NCBI GenBank assembly: GCA_001577185.1
Contig: LSCM01000056.1
Coordinates: 1-7,501 of the forward strand
Source of the DNA: Cloacimonetes bacterium TCS62
GTDB lineage: Bacteria; Cloacimonadota; Cloacimonadia; Cloacimonadales; TCS61
Reading direction: 5' to 3'
DNA length: 7,501 nt
Shown: one piece after another, positions 1 through 6,490 of the stretch
Layout of the letters: every line of letters starts with the position of its first letter
Numbering within the stretch: the stretch's first letter is position 1
Notes under the pieces: model-generated
The model's database searches: none
What the model saw: only the letters and a program-made list of their open reading frames with translations
Told to the model about the DNA's origin: nothing
Made by a program: the position numbers and the translations under genes

Positions 1-133
1 AGACTCTTTTTCATCATTTCATACAAAAATATATGCATTTAAGCTAGTAGTTCGAATATCTACTAAGAGTGAAATACTTATAAATAAAACAGCAAAATAT
101 ATAAATGATTTTTCATATAATTTTCTTTTAAAA

Positions 134-162
134 AAAATGGGTAGAAAATATCTACCCATTTT
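134..162 (-). terminator. Intrinsic terminator of nrdJ
   Basis: A perfect 12-base inverted repeat (AAAATGGGTAGA at 134-145, TCTACCCATTTT at 151-162) encloses a 5-base loop. Read on the minus strand, the hairpin begins 22 bases after the nrdJ stop codon and runs into eight consecutive T residues (137-130), the classic rho-independent layout. The core of the stem has four G-C pairs. On the plus strand the T run after the stem is only four long, so any activity in that direction should be weaker. Confidence 0.85.
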
Positions 163-184
163 ACAGTAATTTATAACTAAACTA

Positions 185-2437
185 TTAACATTTAGACCAA
201 CCACAAGAATAACATTTTAAGCATCCTTCACTGTGCTCAACAGTACTGCCACAATCAGGACAGATCTTGGACAAATTTGCATTAGAACTTTGTGCTTTTT
301 TTTCATAACTCTTGTTAAGCTCTTCAATATCCTGTAAAGAATCTGCATCAAGATGCGAGAATTTTTCCAATGATCTAGCAAGGCCATCACCGCAAGAAGT
401 TATTACATCACCATTATGCCACATTGGTGATGGACACCTAATTCCTTTCAGTTGACGGATCAAAGAACTGACCTTCACATTAGATCGCAGGCACAACGAA
501 GTAAGCCGTGCAATCGCCTCTAATTGAGCTGAAGCACAACCTCCGACTTTTCCCATTTGAGTAAATATTTCACAAGCTCCCTGTGAATCGGAATTGATCG
601 TAACATAAAGATGACCACAGCCAGTTTCCAATTTTTGTGTAACACCAACTGTAGTTTCCGGTCTTTCTCTAGGTGCTATACGATTCCCATTCTGCGCTGA
701 TTCCTTGATATCATCTCCAAGATTTAAAACCTGATTTTCCCTACTACCATCACGATAAACCGTAACACCTTTACACCCTTCTTCATAGGCCAATTCATAT
801 GCCATACGAATATCTTCTTTACTAGCTTCTTTGGAAAAATTGATAGTTTTAGAAACTGCGTTATCAGTATACTTTTGAAATGCACCTTGCATCTTAATAT
901 GCCACTTAGGTGAAATGTCGTGCGAAGTTACAAAGATCTCTTTGATCTTTTCAGGTATCTCATCAATATCAGATAAACTACCAGATTTAGAAACTTTTTC
1001 CATTAAATCTTTGGAATACAGACCTTCTTTTTTCATAACCTTTTCAAAATGAGGATTAACATAAAGTAATTTTTCGCCGTCCATAACATTTTTAACATAA
1101 ACTAAAGAAAATTGAGGTTCAATTCCACCTGAAGTATTGCAGATCATGCTTATAGTACCTGTTGGAGCAATCGTGGTTGTTGTAGCATTCCTTAGACCTT
1201 TCCCCGCTATTTTTGATTTCAATTCTGACCAATCAAGATTATTAGATTCACGTTTTAGTTCTTCTTTCTCATAAATACTACCTTGGAAATTGGGAAAAGA
1301 TTTCAATTTACTTGCTAAATCCATCGATTTCATTTTTGAATGATAATCTATATATTCCATCAATTCATGTGCTAGTTCTATAGCCTTCTGACTGTTATAG
1401 GGTATTTCCAGCTTAAAAAGAAGATCAGCCCATCCCATAATACCGAGTCCTATTTTCCGATTTGATTTAACCATTTTATCAATAGAAGGTAGTGGAAACT
1501 TTGATTGATCGATAACATCATCCAAGAATTCTATACTATCATAAACAACCTCTTTCAATTTTTCCCAATCTATCTTCTTATTCTTTGTAATTTCAGCTAG
1601 GTTGATCGAACCCAGATTACAAGCTTCATTGGGAAGTAATGGTTGTTCTCCACAAGGATTAGTTGATTCTATCTTTCCTATATGCGGAGTTGGATTATAT
1701 TGATTAATCCTATCTATAAAGACTATTCCCGGTTCACCATTTTGATAAGCCATCTCTACGATCATACTAAAAACATCTCGAGCATTTAGATGGTCAATTA
1801 CTTCATCTGTATGAGGTGCGATCAATTCGTAATCTTCATCTTTATAAAATGCATCCATAAACTTTTTTGTGATTCCAACGCTAATATTGAAATTTGTCAG
1901 CTGAGAGAGATCTTCTTTGGATTTTATAAATTCCAGAATTTGAGGATGATCAATATTCAAAATTGCCATATTGGCTCCCCTTCTGGTTCCACCCTGTTTC
2001 ACAGCATCAGTTGCAGAATTAAAGACTTTCAAAAAAGAGATCGGGCCACTAGAAACTCCATTTGTGCTACGAACTCTAGCCTTTGCTGGTCTTAAATTAC
2101 TAAAACTAAAACCTGTTCCACCTCCACTTTTATGAATGAGAGCAGCATTTTTTATGGTCTCAAAAATACTCTCCATGCTATCTTCTAGTGGAAGAACAAA
2201 ACATGCAGATAATTGTTGTAGATCATTGCCAGCATTCATCAGTGTGGGAGAATTTGGCAGAAAGCAACCAGAATCCAAAAGGTCAAAATACCTATCACTC
2301 TTTTCCTTCTCACCACCACTAATATTTTTTGAAACACGCTTGATCATTTTTTCCCAATCTTCTATAGTATTCCCACTTAAGTCCTTTTTGAAATATCTTT
2401 TTGCTAAGACTGTTTGGGCATTTTCAGTTAATTTCAT
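185..2437 (-). CDS. nrdJ: Adenosylcobalamin-dependent (class II) ribonucleoside-diphosphate reductase
   Basis: This cytoplasmic enzyme reduces ribonucleotides to deoxyribonucleotides using a thiyl radical generated from adenosylcobalamin, with no oxygen requirement and no separate radical subunit. The 750-residue protein has every landmark of the long bacterial NrdJ type. These are LPNSPTLMNAG (60-70), the glycine-rich SGGGTGF (104-110), the catalytic NPCGE with N260, thiyl C262 and E264, and the redox pair C79 (SACF) and C273 (EACNLGSINL), the latter eleven residues after C262 as in Thermotoga NrdJ. APTGTISM follows at 424-431. A TSCPD domain spans about 597-690 (GCGHLY, GGCASAQ). The tail has a CPDCG zinc-ribbon half (C726, C729) and a final C745-x4-C750 pair expected to relay electrons from thioredoxin. 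The N-terminus shows no ATP-cone. The ATG at 2437 is preceded by GGAG (2443-2446) with 5-base spacing. It appears monocistronic, ending at the hairpin 134-162. The family call is very secure; the diphosphate substrate is inferred from the family. Confidence 0.97.
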   Translation of the reverse strand: MKLTENAQTVLAKRYFKKDLSGNTIEDWEKMIKRVSKNISGGEKEKSDRYFDLLDSGCFLPNSPTLMNAGNDLQQLSACFVLPLEDSMESIFETIKNAALIHKSGGGTGFSFSNLRPAKARVRSTNGVSSGPISFLKVFNSATDAVKQGGTRRGANMAILNIDHPQILEFIKSKEDLSQLTNFNISVGITKKFMDAFYKDEDYELIAPHTDEVIDHLNARDVFSMIVEMAYQNGEPGIVFIDRINQYNPTPHIGKIESTNPCGEQPLLPNEACNLGSINLAEITKNKKIDWEKLKEVVYDSIEFLDDVIDQSKFPLPSIDKMVKSNRKIGLGIMGWADLLFKLEIPYNSQKAIELAHELMEYIDYHSKMKSMDLASKLKSFPNFQGSIYEKEELKRESNNLDWSELKSKIAGKGLRNATTTTIAPTGTISMICNTSGGIEPQFSLVYVKNVMDGEKLLYVNPHFEKVMKKEGLYSKDLMEKVSKSGSLSDIDEIPEKIKEIFVTSHDISPKWHIKMQGAFQKYTDNAVSKTINFSKEASKEDIRMAYELAYEEGCKGVTVYRDGSRENQVLNLGDDIKESAQNGNRIAPRERPETTVGVTQKLETGCGHLYVTINSDSQGACEIFTQMGKVGGCASAQLEAIARLTSLCLRSNVKVSSLIRQLKGIRCPSPMWHNGDVITSCGDGLARSLEKFSHLDADSLQDIEELNKSYEKKAQSSNANLSKICPDCGSTVEHSEGCLKCYSCGWSKC

Positions 2438-2506
2438 ATTTACTCCAGATTATTTATTTAGAATTCAAGCTTTTAAATCTTTATTCCATATATCCCAGTA
2501 TGTTAT

Positions 2507-2585
2507 ATGTTTTATCCAACAAAACATGAGGAACGGATACATCTTTATTAGTTGTTAAATTTCAAAGATTTAACTGTGATGTCAA
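2507..2585 (-). promoter_or_regulatory. Candidate promoter/operator region of nrdJ
   Basis: The gap between the permease gene and nrdJ (2438-2671) contains a perfect TTGACA on the minus strand (2585-2580). Directly downstream are two palindromes with identical geometry, 7-base arms around 7-base centres: GTTAAAT/ATTTAAC (2554-2560 and 2568-2574) and ATGTTTT/AAAACAT (2507-2513 and 2521-2527). The first would overlap the spacer and -10 region of a promoter using that -35 box. No convincing -10 hexamer is visible 16-18 bases away (AAATTT at 17). I found no NrdR box of the usual ACACTATATATAGTGT kind and no B12-riboswitch core (GCCACTG). Short palindromes arise by chance in AT-rich DNA, so this is tentative. 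Confidence 0.25.
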
Positions 2586-2671
2586 GTTAGTTTTTATTCG
2601 TATTTATATTCTAATTTGTAGAAGCTCTTATATTCAAAAGTTTAGAGGGAATTTTTTTTAGTAAAATTAAT

Positions 2672-3886
2672 TTAATCTGTGATTATTTTAATCGGATCGA
2701 TCTGGACAGTTTTCTTAGCTGGATGTAAAGTAGTTAAAAAACTTATAAATACAGCTATAATGGGCACTAGAATAAAATCGATACTTCTGATTTCTACTGG
2801 TAACCACTGTAATGGAAAACCCGATACTGGAATTTTTATTAAATGATATTTTAACTGTAAAAATAGAATAAGATATGCTAAAGAAGTACCAATAAAAGTA
2901 CCGATCATCCCTATGATTGAACCCATCGTTACAAATATTTTGATTATATCTTTCTTAGTTGCACCAATTGCTTTTAATACACCAATTTCAATTTTCTTCT
3001 CTGCAACAAGCTTAATAAAATTTCCAGTCATATTAAAAGAAGCTATAACGATCATCAAGGCTAAAACGATGAACATGATAGTTTTTTCCATCTTCATAGC
3101 ATTAAAAAGATTCGATTCGAAATCGCTCCAATCTTCAGCTATATATTTTCCACTTAGATTCTTTTGAAGTTTAATTGCCGTCTGCGCAGATAATTTTGCA
3201 TCGGAAGTTTTTATTTCAATAAAATTTACTTCATCTTCTAAATTTAGAAAGTATTGAACATTTTGAAGTGATAAGAAGGAAAAGGTTTTGTCAAATTCTG
3301 GCAAGCTAGAAATAAATATACCTACTACTTTCAGTTTTTTTGTTCTAGGTAATAAACCAAATGGAGAAGGCTCTGTACCAATAGGAGAAGATATTGTTAT
3401 GTATTCACCAACTGTAGCTTGTAAAACTAAAGAAAGATCCATCCCAATAATTATTCCATCGTCCTGTAAAGCCATCTCATCTGGCTCACCAATTACCATT
3501 TTATCTAATATGTTCGTAACTGTTTTATGTTTGTTGAAAACAATACCATAAGAAATTGTAGAGGCAATTCGATCTTCTTTCTGAATTAATAGTTCCGCTT
3601 CACAAATAGGCGCAGCACCTATAACATCCTGTTCTTTACCAATCTTTTCAATTATATTTGAATAGTTTTTTATAGGAGAATAATCTGTTTTATGCACTTT
3701 GATCTCTGCCTTAGAGCCAATAATTCTGTTGCGCATATCAGAATCAAATCCGTTCATTACAGAAGAAACTACCAACAAAGAAAATACACCAATAACAATT
3801 CCCAAAAGCGATAATAGGTTAGAGAATGTGAACAAAAATTTCTTTTTGCCTCTTAAATATCTTAAAGCTATTATCATATGGAACAT
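2672..3886 (-). CDS. LolC/LolE-family lipoprotein-releasing ABC transporter permease
   Basis: This is an inner-membrane permease of the LolCDE type, which extracts outer-membrane lipoproteins from the inner membrane and passes them to the LolA carrier. The 404-residue length is typical. The N-terminus IALRYLRG, first helix (about 20-43) and SVMNGF (42-47) are characteristic of LolC/LolE. A periplasmic MacB-like domain covers about 48-265. Three further helices lie at about 269-290, 318-343 and 371-388. The loop after helix 2 has EKKIEIGVLKAIGATKKDI (296-314), the segment that couples to the ATPase, and the C-terminus has the usual HPAKK...DPIK. The start at 3886 is supported by GGGGA just upstream; the second ATG at 3877 has no ribosome binding site. 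No LolD ATPase gene lies next to it, so LolC, LolE or a fused LolC/E role cannot be distinguished. The terminator 3986-4009 separates it from lysS, so it probably has its own promoter. No intrinsic terminator is seen after its stop. Confidence 0.9.
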   Translation of the reverse strand: MFHMIIALRYLRGKKKFLFTFSNLLSLLGIVIGVFSLLVVSSVMNGFDSDMRNRIIGSKAEIKVHKTDYSPIKNYSNIIEKIGKEQDVIGAAPICEAELLIQKEDRIASTISYGIVFNKHKTVTNILDKMVIGEPDEMALQDDGIIIGMDLSLVLQATVGEYITISSPIGTEPSPFGLLPRTKKLKVVGIFISSLPEFDKTFSFLSLQNVQYFLNLEDEVNFIEIKTSDAKLSAQTAIKLQKNLSGKYIAEDWSDFESNLFNAMKMEKTIMFIVLALMIVIASFNMTGNFIKLVAEKKIEIGVLKAIGATKKDIIKIFVTMGSIIGMIGTFIGTSLAYLILFLQLKYHLIKIPVSGFPLQWLPVEIRSIDFILVPIIAVFISFLTTLHPAKKTVQIDPIKIITD

Positions 3887-3919
3887 TTTATCCCCAACTA
3901 ATTAATTTTGATTAAATAA

Positions 3920-3925
3920 ATTATA
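3920..3925 (-). promoter_or_regulatory. Candidate -10 box for the LolC/E-type permease gene
   Basis: A perfect TATAAT reads on the minus strand 33 bases before the ATG at 3886, in the gap downstream of the lysS terminator where a new promoter is needed. The best -35-like word, TTGCCA (3942-3937), is only 11 bases away, too close for a standard sigma-70 promoter, and the 17-base position reads ATCTTC. The surrounding DNA is very AT-rich, so the hexamer may be chance. Confidence 0.25.
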
Positions 3926-3985
3926 ACTGTAAAATTTGGCAAGAAGATTTAGAATTTGATAAGAAAAGATATATGATAAAATAAT

Positions 3986-4009
3986 AAAAGCCTGCAGTTG
4001 CAGGCTTTT
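3986..4009 (-). terminator. Intrinsic terminator of lysS
   Basis: A strong hairpin starts 18 bases after the lysS stop. The arms are AAAAGCCTGC (3986-3995) and GCAGGCTTTT (4000-4009) with a 4-base loop, giving six G-C-rich pairs flanked by A-T pairs. On the minus strand the stem is followed by TTTTATTATTTT, a good termination tract. The plus strand also carries TTTTT after the stem, so it could act in both directions. It implies that lysS and the downstream permease gene are mostly transcribed separately. Confidence 0.85.
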
Positions 4010-4027
4010 TGATAATATATTAACTTT

Positions 4028-5524
4028 TTATTCTTCAGGTTTCATCTGTGGGAATAAGATAACTTCTTTAATTGATGATTTCTTAGTAAATAACATGATC
4101 AATCTATCAATTCCAAGACCAAGTCCTCCGGTTGGTGGCATCCCATATTCCATAGCCTCCAAAAAATCTTCATCGACCACATTGGCTTCCACGTCTCCCA
4201 TTTCACGCAGTTTACTTTGAGCTTCCAATCTTTCACGCTGATCAACAGGATCATTCAATTCTGTAAACGCATTACCATATTCATTACCATTGATGAATAA
4301 TTCAAAACGCTCTGTAAGATCGCTATTTCCTGGTTTCTCTTTTGCCAGAGGAGAGATCTCTTTTGGAAAATCTGTTACAAACGTAGGTTGTATTAGTTCA
4401 TCTTCTACGAAAGCTTCAAAAATCTCTTCTATAAGTTTACCTGGACCAGATTTTTCATCCACTTCCAGTTCATGCTTCTCACAAAAGGATTTAATTTTCT
4501 CAAGATCAAAATTAGAAGCATCAAATCCTGTTTCTTCTTTAATAAGTTCTATCATTGAAGCACGTCGCCAGGGCTTTTTAAGTGAAATTATTTTATCACC
4601 GAAAGGTAATTTATCGGTCTTGAATACTTCCTTAGCTATGTACAAAATCATCTCCTCAGTAATATCCATCATATCATTATAGTCTGCATAAGCTTGGTAA
4701 AGTTCCAGCATTGTAAATTCGGGATTATGTGATCTGTCCATTCCTTCATTACGAAAGTTTTTACCAATTTCAAAAATCCGTTCTATGCCACCTACAATCA
4801 GTCTTTTATGATAAAGTTCCAAAGCAATGCGCATATAGAGATCGATATCTAAAGTATTATGATGCGTCACAAATGGACGGGCATTCGCTCCACCATAAAG
4901 AGGTTGCAATATAGGTGTCTCTACTTCCATAAAATCTTTAGAATTTAGGAATTCCCTTATCTTTTGGAGTATTTTTGCCCGAATTTGAAAGATCTCTTTT
5001 ACTTCAGGATTAAGAAGCAGATCAAGATATCTTTTACGATATCTCAACTCGATATCGGAAAATTCATCAAACCGTTTTTTCTTACCATCTACTACTTTCT
5101 CCTTAACTGTAGGCAATGGTAACAAACTCTTACTTAATATTTTTACTCTATGTGCTCGTAGGGAAAATTCACCACGATTAGTATTAAAACAATTTCCTTC
5201 GATCTGTACAAAATCACCGAGATCGAAAAGTTTAAATATTTTATAATTTTCTTCACCAACCTGATCTTTTTTCACAAAGATCTGAATTCTTCCGGATTCG
5301 TCTGATATATTTCCAAAACCAACTTTACCCATACGACGCATTGCACCAAGACGACCTGTTATAGTAACGACTTCTTCATTTTTTATATATTCTTCTTTCT
5401 TACTTAGAAGTTGAATGATTTTATGAGTTCTTTTACATCTATTCGGATAAGGATTTATTTTTAAATCCTGTAATTTCTTTAACTTCTGTTTTTTAACTCC
5501 GATCACTTGCTTAATATTATCCAT
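4028..5524 (-). CDS. lysS: Lysyl-tRNA synthetase, class II
   Basis: This cytoplasmic homodimeric enzyme activates lysine with ATP and charges tRNA(Lys). The 498-residue length is normal for bacterial LysS. An N-terminal helical stretch is followed by the OB-fold anticodon-binding domain (about 50-135, starting VVTITGRLGAMRRMGK). The class II catalytic core follows: motif 1 around FMEVETPILQP (198-208), GGANARPFVTHHN (211-223), motif 2 with FRNEGMDRSHNPEFTMLE (257-274, including R258 and E260), and motif 3 GGLGLGIDRLIMLF (466-479, with R474). FPKEISPLAK (386-395) and GNEYGNAFTELNDP (413-426) are also LysS hallmarks. No motif residue is missing. The ATG at 5524 has GGAG (5530-5533) with 5-base spacing. 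It is transcribed divergently from the gene at 5830 and ends in the hairpin 3986-4009. Confidence 0.98.
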   Translation of the reverse strand: MDNIKQVIGVKKQKLKKLQDLKINPYPNRCKRTHKIIQLLSKKEEYIKNEEVVTITGRLGAMRRMGKVGFGNISDESGRIQIFVKKDQVGEENYKIFKLFDLGDFVQIEGNCFNTNRGEFSLRAHRVKILSKSLLPLPTVKEKVVDGKKKRFDEFSDIELRYRKRYLDLLLNPEVKEIFQIRAKILQKIREFLNSKDFMEVETPILQPLYGGANARPFVTHHNTLDIDLYMRIALELYHKRLIVGGIERIFEIGKNFRNEGMDRSHNPEFTMLELYQAYADYNDMMDITEEMILYIAKEVFKTDKLPFGDKIISLKKPWRRASMIELIKEETGFDASNFDLEKIKSFCEKHELEVDEKSGPGKLIEEIFEAFVEDELIQPTFVTDFPKEISPLAKEKPGNSDLTERFELFINGNEYGNAFTELNDPVDQRERLEAQSKLREMGDVEANVVDEDFLEAMEYGMPPTGGLGLGIDRLIMLFTKKSSIKEVILFPQMKPEE

Positions 5525-5829
5525 TTTTTCTCCAATTCTTCAAATAATTAATTTATATAAGATCATATTCCTAAAAAAAATAATAGGTGTAAATGTCAAG
5601 CTGCATTAATTTTACATTTTACTGATTGACATTTAATTATTGACACTTATTCTTTTTTTTTTCAACTTAAATTTAGCAGGTTTTATTGAGTAGAAAGTAA
5701 ATACACGAAAGCGAATGTATTATAAAAATAGAGCAAGTTTGTATTCCTTATAGTAGTTTCAATATTGCGCAAGCCATAATACAAGAAGAATATTTTGATA
5801 AATAACTTAATAAAATGTGAGGGATTAAA
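5525..5829. promoter_or_regulatory. Divergent intergenic region between lysS and the membrane-GNAT gene
   Basis: This 305-base gap must hold the promoters of lysS (leftward) and the plus-strand gene at 5830. A perfect 10-base inverted repeat, TAAATGTCAA (5590-5599) and TTGACATTTA (5626-5635), is separated by 26 bases. A third related copy, ATTGACACTTA (5639-5649), repeats ATTGACATTTA (5625-5635) in tandem. The arms place TTGACA boxes back to back: 5599-5594 on the minus strand, 5626-5631 and 5640-5645 on the plus strand. TTGACA at 5626 has TATTCT 16 bases on (5648-5653), a plausible plus-strand promoter giving a leader of about 170 bases. No good -10 is seen at normal spacing for the minus-strand box. 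A T-rich run follows (5651-5662). From 5660 to 5818 I see no RNA gene, riboswitch or convincing ORF. The Shine-Dalgarno GAGGG for the rightward gene is at 5819-5823. Confidence 0.4.
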
Positions 5830-6471
5830 ATGGAAATTAGTATTTTACAGTTGATTGGTTATTTAGCATCCATAATTATAGCATTGTCGATGACAATGAG
5901 TTCCATCATTAAATTTAGAGTGATAAATCTATTTGGAGCTTTAACATTCTCGATCTATGGATTTCTAATTGGCACACTCCCGGTAGGATTATTAAATCTT
6001 TTTATCGTATCCGTTGATATCTATTTTCTTGCAAATATTTATGCTCAAAAAGAGATTTTTGAAACTTTAGAGATCAGAGCAGATAATAAATACTTACTAA
6101 GGTTTATCAAATCTCATAGTGATGAGATACAGAGATTTTTCCCTGGTTTTTCATACAAACCTGAGATAAATACAATTAGTTTTTTCATTCTACGAGATGC
6201 TACCGTTGCAGGTCTTTTTTTAGCTCACAGAGAAAATGATCATGTTTTAAAAGTCGGATTGGATTTTGTTTTACCAGAATATAGAGATTTTAAAAACGGA
6301 AAATTTATTTACTCACACCTGAGAGAACGTTTTATTCTAGATGAATTTAGAGAAATTAAAGTACCAGATTTCAGTAATAACTATACCAAATATTTACAAA
6401 AGATCGGTTTCTCGCAAGATGAAGATGGTCTGTATACAAAAATACTTGAGAATAAAAAATTAAATAATTAG
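5830..6471 (+). CDS. YgjV-like membrane protein fused to a degenerate GNAT-like domain
   Basis: The biochemical function is unknown. The 213-residue protein starts with three predicted membrane helices (about 5-27, 31-48, 50-71). Landmarks GYLAS, N33...G36, YG (43-44), P51 and N56 recall the three-helix half-repeat of YgjV and SWEET/PQ-loop proteins. After a linker (about 75-95), residues 96-207 have a GNAT acetyltransferase pattern: a strand RDATVAGLFLAHREN (122-136), a strand ending in the PEYRDFKNGKF segment (149-159) where the acetyl-CoA loop R/Q-x-x-G-x-G/A normally lies, and a C-terminal YLQKIGFSQDEDGLYTKIL (188-206) resembling the usual 'lYekxGF' end. In the loop only the arginine and one glycine can be matched, so acetyl-CoA binding is doubtful. 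There is no cleavable signal peptide. The ATG at 5830 has GAGGG (5819-5823) at good spacing. It is monocistronic, divergent from lysS and convergent with the hydrolase gene. The membrane assignment is secure, the YgjV family fairly so; the GNAT relation is inferred from pattern alone. Confidence 0.75.
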   Translation: MEISILQLIGYLASIIIALSMTMSSIIKFRVINLFGALTFSIYGFLIGTLPVGLLNLFIVSVDIYFLANIYAQKEIFETLEIRADNKYLLRFIKSHSDEIQRFFPGFSYKPEINTISFFILRDATVAGLFLAHRENDHVLKVGLDFVLPEYRDFKNGKFIYSHLRERFILDEFREIKVPDFSNNYTKYLQKIGFSQDEDGLYTKILENKKLNN

Positions 6472-6490
6472 TAATTATTGACTGGTCTAT

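Noticed and set aside
1..17. Possible gene start on the minus strand (ATGATGAAAAAG, reading MMKKS) at the window edge
   Set aside because: Such a start is typical of signal peptides, but only five codons are visible and there is no Shine-Dalgarno sequence like those of the neighbouring genes. It could be checked by extending the sequence to the left.
19..204. Minus-strand 61-codon frame with a hydrophobic C-terminal half
   Set aside because: Its GTG start lies inside the nrdJ C-terminal coding sequence and it reads straight through the nrdJ terminator hairpin. Its first ATG sits within the hairpin and has no ribosome binding site.
1790..2558. Plus-strand frames opposite nrdJ (1790-2095, 2136-2558)
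   Set aside because: They are antisense shadows of a strongly supported nrdJ reading frame, with no family motifs and no ribosome binding sites.
2438..2671. Cobalamin riboswitch or NrdR box upstream of nrdJ
   Set aside because: Neither the B12-box core nor an ACAC...GTGT palindrome is present on either strand, and the gap is short for a cobalamin riboswitch.
4290..4914. Plus-strand frames opposite lysS, one of them serine-rich
   Set aside because: The serine-rich composition is simply the complement of acidic and lysine codons in lysS, whose motifs prove the minus-strand frame.
5715..5753. 12-codon ORF in the leader of the plus-strand gene, as a possible leader peptide
   Set aside because: It has no Shine-Dalgarno sequence, no run of regulatory codons and no following attenuator hairpin.
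6463..6479. AATAATTA/TAATTATT palindrome at the end of the membrane-GNAT gene as a terminator
   Set aside because: It is made only of A-T pairs with a one-base centre and no following T tract, so it would be too weak as an RNA hairpin and is likely chance in AT-rich DNA.
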